The position numbers were made by a program, and so were the translations under genes. This document shows, piece after piece, positions 42,932 through 51,535 of a DNA stretch of 64,000 nt. Under the pieces are notes generated by a model. The model saw only the letters and a list, made by a program, of their open reading frames with translations. It did not search any database and was not told where the DNA came from. Within the stretch, counting starts at the first letter, position 1. Each line of letters begins with the position of its first letter. This DNA comes from Gammaproteobacteria bacterium (GTDB lineage Bacteria; Pseudomonadota; Gammaproteobacteria; Pseudomonadales; Azotimanducaceae). The stretch covers positions 173,094 through 237,093 of the forward strand of contig JAPOVK010000034.1 in assembly GCA_026708185.1 (NCBI GenBank), read 5' to 3'.

Positions 42932-43672
42932 CTACGCGGTGTACAACCCGCCGTTGACGTTAAGGGTTTCGCCGGTGATGTAGCCGGCCGAATCGCTCGC
43001 CAGGAACGACACTGCGGCAGCAACGTCCTCCACCGCGCCCATTCGGCGCACAGCCGTTCGGTCCACCATGGCTTGGCGCTGCTCCTCGGCGAGATCGCGG
43101 GTCATGTCCGTGTCGATGAAGCCAGGAGCCACCGCGTTGACGGTAATGCCGCGCGAGCCCACCTCCTGGGCCAATGCACGGGTGAAACCTTCGATCCCCG
43201 CCTTGGTCGCCGCATAGTTGGTCTGCCCTGGATTGCCCATGCGCGCGACGACCGAGCTCAAGTTGACGATCCGCCCAAAGCGTTGCCGCATCATCGGGCG
43301 CAGGAGCGGCCGGGTGACGCGGTACAGGCCGGAGAGGTTGGCCTCCACCACGGACGACCACTGCGTGCCGGTCATCCGCATGAGCAGGTTGTCGCGCGTG
43401 ATGCCGGCATTGTTGACCAGCACCGACGGGGCGCCGAACCGTTCCAGGAGGTCCCCGATGCCCTGCTCCACCATCGCTTCGGCATCGACGCGCAGCACGA
43501 TGCCGCCACCGAGGTCACCCAGATCGTCATCGATCCGCCGCGCGCCGTCGTCGCTGGTCGCGGATCCCACCACGAAGTAGCCATCCTGCAGCAGTCGCGC
43601 CGCGATCGCGCGACCGATGCCGCGGCTCGCGCCGGTGACGAGTGCAATGCGCCTTTCCGCCGTGCCCGCCAT
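42932..43672 (-). CDS. fabG: 3-oxoacyl-ACP reductase FabG
   Basis: A 246-aa SDR enzyme reducing 3-oxoacyl-ACP with NADPH. It has the cofactor motif VTGASRGIGRAIA, the NAG in LVNNAGITRDNLLMRM, and the catalytic Ser and Tyr-x-x-x-Lys in NLSSVVARMGNPGQTNYAATKAG. The C-terminal GYITGETLNVNGGLY is typical. I prefer ATG 43672 (AGGTGG upstream); a GTG at 43681 is the alternative. Between fabD and acpP in conserved order. Confidence 0.96.
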   Translation of the reverse strand: MAGTAERRIALVTGASRGIGRAIAARLLQDGYFVVGSATSDDGARRIDDDLGDLGGGIVLRVDAEAMVEQGIGDLLERFGAPSVLVNNAGITRDNLLMRMTGTQWSSVVEANLSGLYRVTRPLLRPMMRQRFGRIVNLSSVVARMGNPGQTNYAATKAGIEGFTRALAQEVGSRGITVNAVAPGFIDTDMTRDLAEEQRQAMVDRTAVRRMGAVEDVAAAVSFLASDSAGYITGETLNVNGGLYTA

Positions 43673-43681
43673 CGGCGCCAC

Positions 43682-44608
43682 CTAAGCGCCGGCGGCCAGC
43701 GCCTGCTCGAGCCCGTCGAGAGTGCCTATGCCGCGGAAGGTGAGCGACCGGTCGATGCGCCGGGCAAGTCCTCCCAATACGTTGCCCGGACCACACTCGA
43801 CGAACACTCGTGCACCGCCTTCGGCCATCGTTCGCACGGACGCCGCCCACTGGACCGGCGATACCAGTTGGCGCAGCAGGTTGGCGCGGATGGTCGCCAC
43901 ATCGGCGGCGGCCTCGGCGCTGAAGTTCTGCACGACGGGGATCGATGGATCGCGCAACTCGACGGCATCCAGCAGCGCGCCAAGTGCGTCGCCTGCCGGT
44001 GCCATCAGCACGCAGTGCGACGGAACGCTGACGTCCAAGAGCACAGCCCGCCGCGCTCCTTGGGACTTGCAGGTCTCGGTTGCCCTCTGTACCGCGTCCG
44101 CCGCCCCCGCGATGACAACTTGCCCGGGGGAGTTGTAGTTGGCCGGCGTACAGACGCCATCGACCTCGGCACAGCACGCCGCCACCACGTCGTCGTCCAA
44201 GCCGAGGATGGCAGCCATCGCGCCCTCACCCGCCGGTACGGCTTCCTGCATCAGCTTGCCGCGCTCGTGCACCAGACGAATCGCGGCCGCGAAATCCAGC
44301 GTACCTGCGACGGTCAGGGCCGAGTACTCGCCAAGACTATGTCCCGCCACGACCGTCGGCGCGGGTCCACCGCGCGCCGTCCAAGCGTCGAACAACGCCA
44401 CGCTCGCGAGAAGCATGGCTGGCTGCGTGATCTCGGTGCTGTTGAGGCGCTCGGCCGGTCCTTCGCGCACCACGCCGGCCAAGTCGAAGCCGAGCGCGTC
44501 CGATGCTTCTTCGAAGCGTGCCGCTGCGGCCGGTTCGACCGCCGTCACATCGCCAACCATGCCGACTTCCTGGGCGCCTTGCCCCGGAAATACGAAACCT
44601 AGACTCAT
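43682..44608 (-). CDS. fabD: malonyl-CoA:ACP transacylase FabD
   Basis: A 308-aa enzyme that loads malonate onto ACP. N-terminal FVFPGQGAQEVGM, nucleophile Ser91 in VAGHSLGEYSALTVAG, and VDVSVPSHC-like segment LLDVSVPSHCVLM with the catalytic His are all present, as is the terminal ECGPGNVLGGL. It follows plsX after only 33 bp, where fabH is normally found, so this cluster lacks fabH. Confidence 0.96.
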   Translation of the reverse strand: MSLGFVFPGQGAQEVGMVGDVTAVEPAAAARFEEASDALGFDLAGVVREGPAERLNSTEITQPAMLLASVALFDAWTARGGPAPTVVAGHSLGEYSALTVAGTLDFAAAIRLVHERGKLMQEAVPAGEGAMAAILGLDDDVVAACCAEVDGVCTPANYNSPGQVVIAGAADAVQRATETCKSQGARRAVLLDVSVPSHCVLMAPAGDALGALLDAVELRDPSIPVVQNFSAEAAADVATIRANLLRQLVSPVQWAASVRTMAEGGARVFVECGPGNVLGGLARRIDRSLTFRGIGTLDGLEQALAAGA

Positions 44609-44641
44609 TGAAACTCCAACAATCGCACGGGCAGGACAGGC

Positions 44642-45763
44642 TCAGATCCCCGCGGCGAGTTTGCCGACCAAGCCGCTGTCAAGCGCCCTGTGGGCCTGCG
44701 CCACAGCGCTGCGGAAACCCTCCCGGTCAGCGCCGCCATGGCTCTTGACCACGACGCCCGCCAAGCCGAGGAGCACGGCACCGTTGTACAACTGCGGATT
44801 GTACGCTTGCTGCACGCGCTTCAATCGCTCACCCACCAACGCCTTGGCCAACGCGAGCCGGGGAGAGGCCTCGGCGAGTTCCCGCTCGAGCATGAAGCGC
44901 GCCATGCGTGCCGCGCCTTCCGCCGATTTGAGTGCGATGTTGCCGGCGAAGCCGTCGGCCACGACGATGTCGGCCCCCGCGCGGAACAACCGATCGGGTT
45001 CGACGAAGCCGACGTAGCGTAGGTGTTCGTCCGCATCGACGAGACGCGCCGCAGCGCGCACCTCGGCCGGACCCTTGTTCACTTCAGAGCCGATGTTGAG
45101 CAAGGCGACGGTCGGGTCCGCCACCCGGTCGACCGTGGTGGCGGCCACCTGGCCCATCCGTGCGAACTGGTGGAGGTGGACCGGCTGCGTACCGATGTTG
45201 GCACCGAGGTCCAGCATGCGGAACTCCTGCTGTTCGCCTGCCAGCGTCTTGACGACGGCCGGGCGGCGAACGCCCGGCAGCATTCCGAGAAGGTGGCGAG
45301 ACAGGGCCATCAGCGCGCCGGTGCTGCCCGCACTTACGACCGCATCCGCCCTGCCATCCGCAACCGCCATGATCGCGGAGCGCATCGACGAGGGCCGGTC
45401 GCCCCGCAACGTCTCCCGCAGCGGGTCGTCCACTGCGAGACACCGGGGCGCCTGAACAGTCTCGTGGCGGGTGCCATCGAGCAGTGGCGCGATTCGCCCG
45501 GCATCACCGAAGAAGGCCAATACGAGCTCTTTTCTTGCGAGGGGTTCCCCCTCGCGCTCCCCGGCTGAGGGCTCCTTGCTTGCGAGGGGTTCCCCCTCGC
45601 GCTCCCCGGCTGAGGGCTCCTTGCTTGCGAAGGGTTCCCCCTCGCGCTCCCCGGCTGAGGGCTCTCCACGCTGGGCAGCGTAATCCCGGGCCCAGTCGAG
45701 CGCGCCGCGCACGAGCGCTTCAGGCTCGGCGTCACCGCCTAGCGTGTCGATGGCGATGCGAAT
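44642..45763 (-). CDS. plsX: phosphate acyltransferase PlsX with inserted repeat peptide
   Basis: A 373-aa enzyme that makes acyl-phosphate from acyl-ACP for phospholipid synthesis. Family landmarks are AIDTLGGDAEPEALVRGALDW at the N terminus, VVSAGSTGALM, LDLGANIGTQPVHLHQFA and VADGFAGNIALKSAEG. The conserved GGD segment lies upstream of the first conventional start, and an in-frame TAA is at 45781-45779. So initiation must use a rare codon, best ATT at 45763 with AAGGGGG ten bases upstream. Residues about 33-76 are three 15-aa repeats (GEREGEPLASKEPSA) that no other PlsX needs; without them the length is the normal 328 or so. Confidence 0.93.
   Translation of the reverse strand: MRIAIDTLGGDAEPEALVRGALDWARDYAAQRGEPSAGEREGEPFASKEPSAGEREGEPLASKEPSAGEREGEPLARKELVLAFFGDAGRIAPLLDGTRHETVQAPRCLAVDDPLRETLRGDRPSSMRSAIMAVADGRADAVVSAGSTGALMALSRHLLGMLPGVRRPAVVKTLAGEQQEFRMLDLGANIGTQPVHLHQFARMGQVAATTVDRVADPTVALLNIGSEVNKGPAEVRAAARLVDADEHLRYVGFVEPDRLFRAGADIVVADGFAGNIALKSAEGAARMARFMLERELAEASPRLALAKALVGERLKRVQQAYNPQLYNGAVLLGLAGVVVKSHGGADREGFRSAVAQAHRALDSGLVGKLAAGI
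45535..45666. repeat. three tandem 45-bp coding palindromic repeats inside plsX
   Basis: Units start at 45535, 45580 and 45625. Each contains the near-palindrome GAGGGGTTCCCCCTC and GCGCTCCCCGGCTGAGGG, with very few differences between units. They are in frame on the minus strand and encode PSAGEREGEPLASKE repeated. Confidence 0.92.
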
Positions 45764-45831
45764 GGGTGGCGTACCCCCTTACGACCTCACCGGGAGCAAG
45801 AATACCGGTTTGACCAGCCGCAGGCTTGCCG

Positions 45832-46008
45832 CTAGCGGCGCGTCTCCAACACCTTGCGGCCTCGATAGAAGCCGTCTTCCGTGACGTGGTGCCGACGGTG
45901 CGTCTCGCCGGTCGTCTCGTCCTCGGCCAGTGTTGGCGCCGCCAAGGCGTGATGAGAACGACGTTTGTCGCGCTTCGAGCGCGTCACCTTGTTTTGCTGG
46001 ACGGCCAT
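45832..46008 (-). CDS. rpmF: 50S ribosomal protein L32
   Basis: A 58-aa protein, [20 protein letters not shown].., ending [13 protein letters not shown]. The first 20 residues and the C-terminal G-[FY]-Y-[RK]-G-[RK]-x-V motif are L32 signatures. The Cys residues of zinc-type L32 are absent, so this is the C-minus form typical of many proteobacteria. ATG has GGAGGAGG upstream. It lies between yceD (20 bp) and plsX in the classical yceD-rpmF-plsX order. Confidence 0.97.
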   Translation of the reverse strand: MAVQQNKVTRSKRDKRRSHHALAAPTLAEDETTGETHRRHHVTEDGFYRGRKVLETRR

Positions 46009-46028
46009 TGCCTCCTCCGTGCAACTCG

Positions 46029-46556
46029 TCAGTTGTCTCGTTCGCGGGGCTTCCAGTTGCCCAGCACCGCGAACGGGCTTGTCCGCTCCGGCTCACGGGA
46101 AGCGACACCAGGCCGCTCCTCGGCCCAGTTCTCGCACCAGTTCTCGCATCGGACGCGATCGTCGCAGCCGGCCTCGGGTAGGCTCAGGAGCAGATCGTCC
46201 TCCACCAAGGCCACGACCGATACCCGTTCCTCGCTCGCCACGACCGTCTCCAAGTCCGGCATCAACGTCTGCGCCTGCGCCTCGCTCGCCACCAAGCGGA
46301 AATCGAGGGCGCATTCAACCGGCACCTCCACTTCGCAACCGCAGAGTGAGCACACGATCTCAGCGCGCAGGCCACAAGACCCCGTCAACCGCGCCCGTCC
46401 GAGATCATCCGGCTCGAGGCGCAAAGAGACCTCTACATCACCGCCGCCGAAAACCGTTGCCGCGAATCGCTCGAAAGCCTCAAGCGGCAACGTGCCTCGC
46501 CAAGTGCCTCCGGATCGCAGTCGCTCGGCGATGTCCAGCGAAGGCCCAGTCGACAT
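46029..46556 (-). CDS. yceD: YceD (DUF177) rRNA accumulation protein
   Basis: A 175-aa DUF177 protein. The core [37 protein letters not shown] with its Cys cluster is the family signature; [21 protein letters not shown] and the C-terminal PFAVLGNWK match too. YceD is needed for normal 23S rRNA levels in plants and bacteria and is almost always cotranscribed with rpmF, as here. TATCAT (46573-46568) lies close enough to the ATG that the leader would be only a few bases long. Confidence 0.92.
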   Translation of the reverse strand: MSTGPSLDIAERLRSGGTWRGTLPLEAFERFAATVFGGGDVEVSLRLEPDDLGRARLTGSCGLRAEIVCSLCGCEVEVPVECALDFRLVASEAQAQTLMPDLETVVASEERVSVVALVEDDLLLSLPEAGCDDRVRCENWCENWAEERPGVASREPERTSPFAVLGNWKPRERDN

Positions 46557-46607
46557 AGCGGCGGCGGATGATAGGGTTGGGTCTTCGATGTGTCAAAGCG
46601 AGCCCGC

Positions 46608-47207
46608 ATGACCGCAACCGTGCCAGGGCCCGAGGTGGTGCTCGCTTCCTCGTCGCGATACCGCCGCGAGCTCCTCGAACGCTTCGGCATCCCGTTCATG
46701 GTCGACTCGCCCGAGATCGACGAGACGCCTTTGCCCGACGAGCCGGTCGACGCCCTCGTACGCCGGCTCGCCGTCGCCAAGGCCCGAGTTGTCGCGACCC
46801 GCTGGCCACGCGCGGTCGTGATCGGCTCGGACCAGGCGGCGAGCTTCGAAGGCCGCATCCTCGGGAAACCCGGTACGGCGCAAGCGGCGGTCGCCCAACT
46901 CATGGCGTTCTCGGGCCAACGTGTGGACTTCCTCACGGGCGTGGCCGTCCTGCACGGTCCGAGCGACCGGGTCACCACGCATATCGATCGGACGCACGCG
47001 CATTTTCGCCAGCTCCGCACGGACGAGGTCGAGCGCTATGTGCAACGCGACCAGCCCCTCGACTGTGCCGGCGGCATCCGATTCGAGGGCACCGGCGCTC
47101 TCCTCCTCACGGCCGTCGAGACCCGGGATCCGAGTGCCGCGATCGGCTTGCCGCTGATCGAACTGGGCGCGATGTTGCGCGCCGCGGGCGTGAACCCGCT
47201 GCACTGA
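46608..47207 (+). CDS. Maf-family nucleotide pyrophosphatase (YceF-like)
   Basis: A 199-aa Maf protein. VVLASSSRYRRELLERFG is the N-terminal substrate loop, IGSDQAASFEGRILGKPG contains the catalytic Asp, and CAGGIRFEGTGALLLTAVETRDPSAAIGLPL is the C-terminal Maf block. The YceF subgroup hydrolyses 7-methyl-GTP; the gene position between yceD and rluC supports that subgroup. I chose ATG 46608; a GTG at 46590 is possible. Its orientation opposite to both neighbours is the same as in E. coli. Confidence 0.93.
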   Translation: MTATVPGPEVVLASSSRYRRELLERFGIPFMVDSPEIDETPLPDEPVDALVRRLAVAKARVVATRWPRAVVIGSDQAASFEGRILGKPGTAQAAVAQLMAFSGQRVDFLTGVAVLHGPSDRVTTHIDRTHAHFRQLRTDEVERYVQRDQPLDCAGGIRFEGTGALLLTAVETRDPSAAIGLPLIELGAMLRAAGVNPLH

Positions 47208-47212
47208 TCGGG

Positions 47213-48259
47213 CTACGTGCGGCCCCATGGCAGGCGAGCGAACTCGTCGGGCAGCGGCGCGGCGGCTCGAACGACCCGGTCGGCGATGGGCAAAGTCAGT
47301 TCCGTGGCATGAAGCATGAGTCTGCCCGAGCTGTGCCGCGCGTACTTGTCGTCCCCCCAGATGGGGTGCCCCGCGGCTGCCGCGTGGACGCGGATCTGGT
47401 GCGTGCGGCCGGTTCTCGGCGTCGCGGCGAGCCAAGTCGCCGGGTCCGCCGACGCGTCGTCTCCCCTGGCAACCACCGCGAAGTCCGTTCGCGCCGGGTC
47501 GCCACCGCGAGCAACGCGGACACGGCGTTCGCCGTTCGGCAGCCGGTAACGCTCAAGGGCATCCCGCACCGTGCGCCGAGTCGTCGGCCAGCGGCCCGAC
47601 ACGACCAGGTCGTAGCGCTTGTGGACGACCCCGCTGCGGAATGCCTCGTGGAGCGCCGTGAGCGCGGGACGCCGCTTCGCAACCGCGAGGCAGCCGGAGG
47701 TATCCCGATCCAACCGGTGCGCCAGTTCGTACCGGGTGCGGGGATCCTGCCGACGCAGGATCTCGATGACACCGAAAGACACGCCGCTGCCGCCGTGCGT
47801 GGCCAATCCAGACGGCTTGTCGAGCACGAGGATGTCGCCGTCCTCGTAGACGACCCGGTCGCGCAGCACCGCGGCAAGGCGTTGCGGAACGCCGACCCCG
47901 GAAGCCGGCTTTCCACGTGCGAGGGGTTCCCCCTCGCGCTCCCCGGCTGAGGGCTCTTTGCTTGCGAGGGGTTCCCCCTCGCGCTCCCCGGCTAAGGGCT
48001 CTTTGCTTGCGAGGGGTTCCCCCTCGCGCTCCCCGGCTGAGGGCTCCCCCGCGCGGTGGGGCGGCACGCGCACCGCATCCCCACGGCACACGCGGTAAGT
48101 CGGCCGGGCGCGCCCGCCGTTGACGCGGACCTCGCCGCGGCGAAGCATCCGGTAGACGCGGCTACGCGGCACGCCCTTCATGATGGTCAGCAGGAAGTTG
48201 TCCAGCCGCTGGCCGGCCTCGTCGCCGACCTCGACCAGCCGGACACCGTGGCTTGGCAT
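47213..48259 (-). CDS. rluC: 23S rRNA pseudouridine synthase RluC with inserted repeat peptide
   Basis: A 348-aa RluA-family synthase that in E. coli modifies U955, U2504 and U2580 of 23S rRNA. An S4 RNA-binding domain (QRLDNFLLTIMKGVPRSRVYRMLRRGEVRVNG) is followed by the catalytic domain with HRLDRDTSG (catalytic Asp) and ATPRTGRTHQIRVH. Between them, where the family has a short linker, residues about 70-114 are three copies of the same 15-aa repeat found in plsX. Divergent from rne, as in E. coli. Confidence 0.94.
   Translation of the reverse strand: MPSHGVRLVEVGDEAGQRLDNFLLTIMKGVPRSRVYRMLRRGEVRVNGGRARPTYRVCRGDAVRVPPHRAGEPSAGEREGEPLASKEPLAGEREGEPLASKEPSAGEREGEPLARGKPASGVGVPQRLAAVLRDRVVYEDGDILVLDKPSGLATHGGSGVSFGVIEILRRQDPRTRYELAHRLDRDTSGCLAVAKRRPALTALHEAFRSGVVHKRYDLVVSGRWPTTRRTVRDALERYRLPNGERRVRVARGGDPARTDFAVVARGDDASADPATWLAATPRTGRTHQIRVHAAAAGHPIWGDDKYARHSSGRLMLHATELTLPIADRVVRAAAPLPDEFARLPWGRT
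47917..48050. repeat. three tandem 45-bp coding palindromic repeats inside rluC
   Basis: Units start at about 47917, 47962 and 48007 and are nearly identical to those in plsX, in the same orientation and the same reading frame (SAGEREGEPLASKEP). The insertion falls exactly in the linker between the S4 and catalytic domains. Confidence 0.92.
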
Positions 48260-48302
48260 GTCGAAACCCCGATCGGCAGCTTAGGGCGGATTCTCGTTCA
48301 GT

Positions 48303-48332
48303 TTGAGGGCTTTACCAAGTATGTGCTATGTT
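48303..48332 (+). promoter_or_regulatory. candidate rne promoter with extended -10
   Basis: TTGAGG (48303-48308), an 18-bp spacer and TGC-TATGTT (-10 at 48327-48332) form a good sigma70-type promoter. The start would be near 48339, giving a leader of about 366 nt, very close to the roughly 360-nt leader of E. coli rne. The gap 48260-48704 holds no gene that I can see. Confidence 0.55.
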
Positions 48333-48671
48333 ACGCGCCGCGTAAGCGGCTGGCCGGACGTGGCCGCCGCAACGCGGTGGCAAGGAAACGCACACCGCGC
48401 CGCAAACGAGACACGAGTAGTTTTTACAACGACTAACGCCTCGCCGCGAAGACATCGTCGCACACCGCGTCGGCACAACGAGCCGACGGCAAGAGGGAGC
48501 TATCGCCGAACCGCACCTTAAAGCCTACTGCCGGATCGCCGGCCCGGGCAAGAACGTGACGTTTCCCGGGCCACCTTGGATCTATCGCCAGGCCGAGCGC
48601 CGAGCATGAGCATTGCAAGCAAGTGACCAACGAAACACCCACCGCGATCAAGCGGCTGACGATCCATTCGC

Positions 48672-48690
48672 GTTGCGAGCCGTTCGCAAC
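48672..48690 (+). promoter_or_regulatory. hairpin near the start of rne, possible autoregulatory element
   Basis: GTTGCGA-GCCGT-TCGCAAC is a perfect 7-bp stem-loop ending 14 bases before the rne ATG, in a long untranslated leader. In enterobacteria RNase E degrades its own mRNA through structures in this leader; the same use here is inference. Confidence 0.4.
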
Positions 48691-48704
48691 ACGGAAACCC
48701 CCAC

Positions 48705-51473
48705 ATGAAACGCATGCTAGTCAACGCGACCCAGCCAGAGGAAGTTCGGGTCGCCCTCGTCGATGGTCAGAAGCTCTATGACCTCGACATCGAAAACCGC
48801 ACCTACGAGCAGAAGAAAGGCAACGTCTACAAGGCCCGCGTCGTCCGCGTGGAACCCAGCCTCGAAGCCGCCTTCGTCGATTTCGGCTCGGAGCGACATG
48901 GCTTCCTGCCACTAAAGGAAATCGCGCATAGCGCCACCAAGCGCCAGGGCGAGGGCCGCGTCAATATCCGGGACGTCATCGACGAGGGCGACCAACTCAT
49001 CGTCCAGGTCGAGAAGGAGGAACGCGGCAACAAGGGTGCCGCGCTGACCACGTTCCTCAGCATTGCCGGGCGCTACCTGGTCCTAATGCCCAACAATCCG
49101 CGCGCCGGCGGCATCTCGCGACGCATCGAAGGCGAGAACCGGGAATCCCTTCGCGAGATTCTCTCGGACCTCGAGATCCCCAACGGCATGGGCGTGATCG
49201 TGCGCACGGCCGGAATCGACCGCGACGGCGAGGAGTTGGCGTGGGATCTCGAATACCTGCTGCAACTCAACAAGGCCATTGGCGAGGCCGCCGAAGAACA
49301 CAAGGCGCCGGCTCTCCTGTACCAGGAGAACAACGTCATCGTGCGGGCCGTCCGCGACTGCCTGCGGCGGGACATCGGCGAAGTCCTGATCGACGGCAAG
49401 GAAGCCTACGACCAGGCGCACGAGTTCATCGACCCGGTGATGCCGGCGTACAAGAACCGCATCAAGTTCTACGACGATCCGATCCCGCTGTTCAGCCGCT
49501 ACCAGATCGAAAGCCAGATCGAGACCGCCTTCGAGCGCGAAGTGAGGCTTCAGTCCGGCGGCAGCGTGGTGATCGACCCCACCGAGGCGCTGGTCTCGAT
49601 CGACATCAACTCCGCCCGAGCAACGAAAGGCGCCGACATCGAGGAGACGGCGCTCAACACCAATCTCGAAGCAGCCGACGAAATCGCTCGCCAGTTGCGC
49701 TTGCGCGATGTCGGTGGCCTGCTGGTCATCGACTTCATCGACATGGTCGCGCCGAAGAACCAGCGCGCCGTCGAAGCGCGCATGCGCGAGGCTCTGCAGG
49801 AAGACCGGGCCCGGGTGCAGATCGGGCGCATTTCCCGCTTCGGCTTGCTCGAGATGTCTCGGCAGAGGCTGCGTCCGTCGCTTGACGAACTCACCACGGA
49901 GATCTGTCCCCGGTGCAGCGGTCAGGGTCGAATTCGAGACATCGAGTCGTTGGCGTTGTCAATCCTCCGCGTACTCGAGGAGGAGTCCCTCAAGGAGCGC
50001 AGTTCCATCGTCCGCGCACGCGTGCCGCTCAACGTCGCCGCCTACCTGTTGAACGAAAAACGCCGCGAAGTCGCCGACATCGAGCAGCGCACGACAACCC
50101 ACGTCGTCATCGTCCCGGCGATGGAGCTGGAAACGCCGCATTACGAAATCCAGCGCATCCGCGACGACACGGCCGAGACCGAAAGCACGGTGCCCAGTTA
50201 CGAGCTAACCGAGACCGGGCTCACCACCGAACCCCTAGAGGTGCGCGAGAAGCCGGCCCTGAAGCCGGCCCAGGAAGCGGCCGTCAAAGCACCGCCATTG
50301 CCTCAGCCGCCAACCGAGCGCAGAGCCGAGGCCACCCCCGCCAAGACCAGCGGGTTCGCGAAGTTCCTGCGGGCCGTGTTCACCGACCTCTTCAGCGGCA
50401 AGGCAGCGGCGGACACGGACGCGGGACGGCCCGCCAAAAAGGACGCCCAGTCAAAGCGGTCAAACCGCCCACGCAATCGCGGTGGCCGCAGTCAGCAACA
50501 GGCCGGCGCCGACCGCCACAAGCCAACCGGAGAACGGCGCCCACGCCGCGGCGAGGCGCGTGGCGAGGGCGCCGATGCCGACAAGCGCCGCCGGCGACCG
50601 CAACGCACGGAAGGCGGGAACCGGAGCGAGGAGGCTCGCCAGGGCCGCCAACGCAACGGCACGCCACGCGAAGGCGGCCAAGCGGAGTCCCGCTCCGAGC
50701 AAGCCCGGGGCGAGCCAAGCCGACGCCGACGTAGCCGCGGACCGCGCCGCCAGCCGCGAGCCGAGCAAGCTCGGGCCGAGAACGCGGAGGAACCGAGCCA
50801 GACCGCGAGCGAGGCTGGCGACCAGCCGCCGCGCGACGCGGGCAACGACGCCAGCCGAAGCCGCCGCAAGCCGCGCCGGGACCGGTCATCGCTCGCCAAC
50901 CGCGAACAAGCCGCCCCGCCGCAACGCAGCGCGGCGCCGCCGGACAACAAGCCTGCACCGGCGGCGCCGGTCGTCGAACAGGCGGCAGCTCCAACCGAAG
51001 AGCCGGCGCAACCCGAGACACCGTCAAGACCGGTCGCTGAGACGCAGCGCGCCAGCAATGACCCGCGCCAACGTCGGCGGCGGGCAGCCGAGGCCAAAGA
51101 CGAGGCATCCGCCGAGGCAACCTTAGTAGAGCCGGACGAGCCCGCGCCTCCGGTGGTCGAGGACGTCGCGATGCCGCCAGAGACCGTCGAGCACGAGGCG
51201 GCGACGGAAACGGCTGGACCGCAGGCGGACGTCGATGTCGCGCAAAGTGACCCGGCACCACTCGACGCTCCGGCCGCGGCTATGGATGACAAGCTCGAGA
51301 CCGTCGCTGATGCGGATGCGCCCGACCCGGCACCGCTCGACGTGCCAGCAACAGAAGAGGTCGCACCCGCGCCAGCGCCGCCCCCCCACCACGGTCGCGC
51401 GCTCAACGACCCCCGCGAACTGCGCAAGGGGGCGGCTCGCGATACGTCGACGAGCGATGCGGCATTGGATTGA
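48705..51473 (+). CDS. rne: ribonuclease E
   Basis: A 922-aa endoribonuclease, scaffold of the RNA degradosome. The catalytic N-terminal half begins [30 protein letters not shown]. It has an S1 domain ([33 protein letters not shown]), the metal-binding DNase I-like part ([33 protein letters not shown]) and the zinc-link Cys401-x2-Cys404 in CPRCSGQG. From about residue 520 the protein is a low-complexity Arg/Pro/Ala-rich region with several Arg-rich blocks (RNA binding) and an acidic end, unlike the conserved head but normal for RNase E tails. ATG has a weak site. Divergent from rluC. Confidence 0.97.
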   Translation: MKRMLVNATQPEEVRVALVDGQKLYDLDIENRTYEQKKGNVYKARVVRVEPSLEAAFVDFGSERHGFLPLKEIAHSATKRQGEGRVNIRDVIDEGDQLIVQVEKEERGNKGAALTTFLSIAGRYLVLMPNNPRAGGISRRIEGENRESLREILSDLEIPNGMGVIVRTAGIDRDGEELAWDLEYLLQLNKAIGEAAEEHKAPALLYQENNVIVRAVRDCLRRDIGEVLIDGKEAYDQAHEFIDPVMPAYKNRIKFYDDPIPLFSRYQIESQIETAFEREVRLQSGGSVVIDPTEALVSIDINSARATKGADIEETALNTNLEAADEIARQLRLRDVGGLLVIDFIDMVAPKNQRAVEARMREALQEDRARVQIGRISRFGLLEMSRQRLRPSLDELTTEICPRCSGQGRIRDIESLALSILRVLEEESLKERSSIVRARVPLNVAAYLLNEKRREVADIEQRTTTHVVIVPAMELETPHYEIQRIRDDTAETESTVPSYELTETGLTTEPLEVREKPALKPAQEAAVKAPPLPQPPTERRAEATPAKTSGFAKFLRAVFTDLFSGKAAADTDAGRPAKKDAQSKRSNRPRNRGGRSQQQAGADRHKPTGERRPRRGEARGEGADADKRRRRPQRTEGGNRSEEARQGRQRNGTPREGGQAESRSEQARGEPSRRRRSRGPRRQPRAEQARAENAEEPSQTASEAGDQPPRDAGNDASRSRRKPRRDRSSLANREQAAPPQRSAAPPDNKPAPAAPVVEQAAAPTEEPAQPETPSRPVAETQRASNDPRQRRRRAAEAKDEASAEATLVEPDEPAPPVVEDVAMPPETVEHEAATETAGPQADVDVAQSDPAPLDAPAAAMDDKLETVADADAPDPAPLDVPATEEVAPAPAPPPHHGRALNDPRELRKGAARDTSTSDAALD

Positions 51474-51493
51474 TCGGGCGCGGGCTGGGGGCC

Positions 51494-51534
51494 GAGAAAT
51501 GCAGAGCATTTCTCGATCGCGTCCGAAGGACGCG
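51494..51534. repeat. tandem hairpins between rne and murB
   Basis: GAGAAATGC-AGA-GCATTTCTC (51494-51514) and CGCGTCC-GAA-GGACGCG (51518-51534) are perfect stem-loops placed between two convergent stops. They resemble the pair at 42845-42889 in style (a 9-bp GAGAA.. stem next to a GC-rich 7-8 bp stem). They could act as a bidirectional terminator without U-runs or as REP-like elements. Confidence 0.6.
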
Positions 51535-51535
51535 C

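Noticed and set aside
45535..48050. Repeated units in plsX and rluC as a CRISPR array
   Set aside because: Units are contiguous without spacers, lie in frame inside genes, and have no cas genes nearby.
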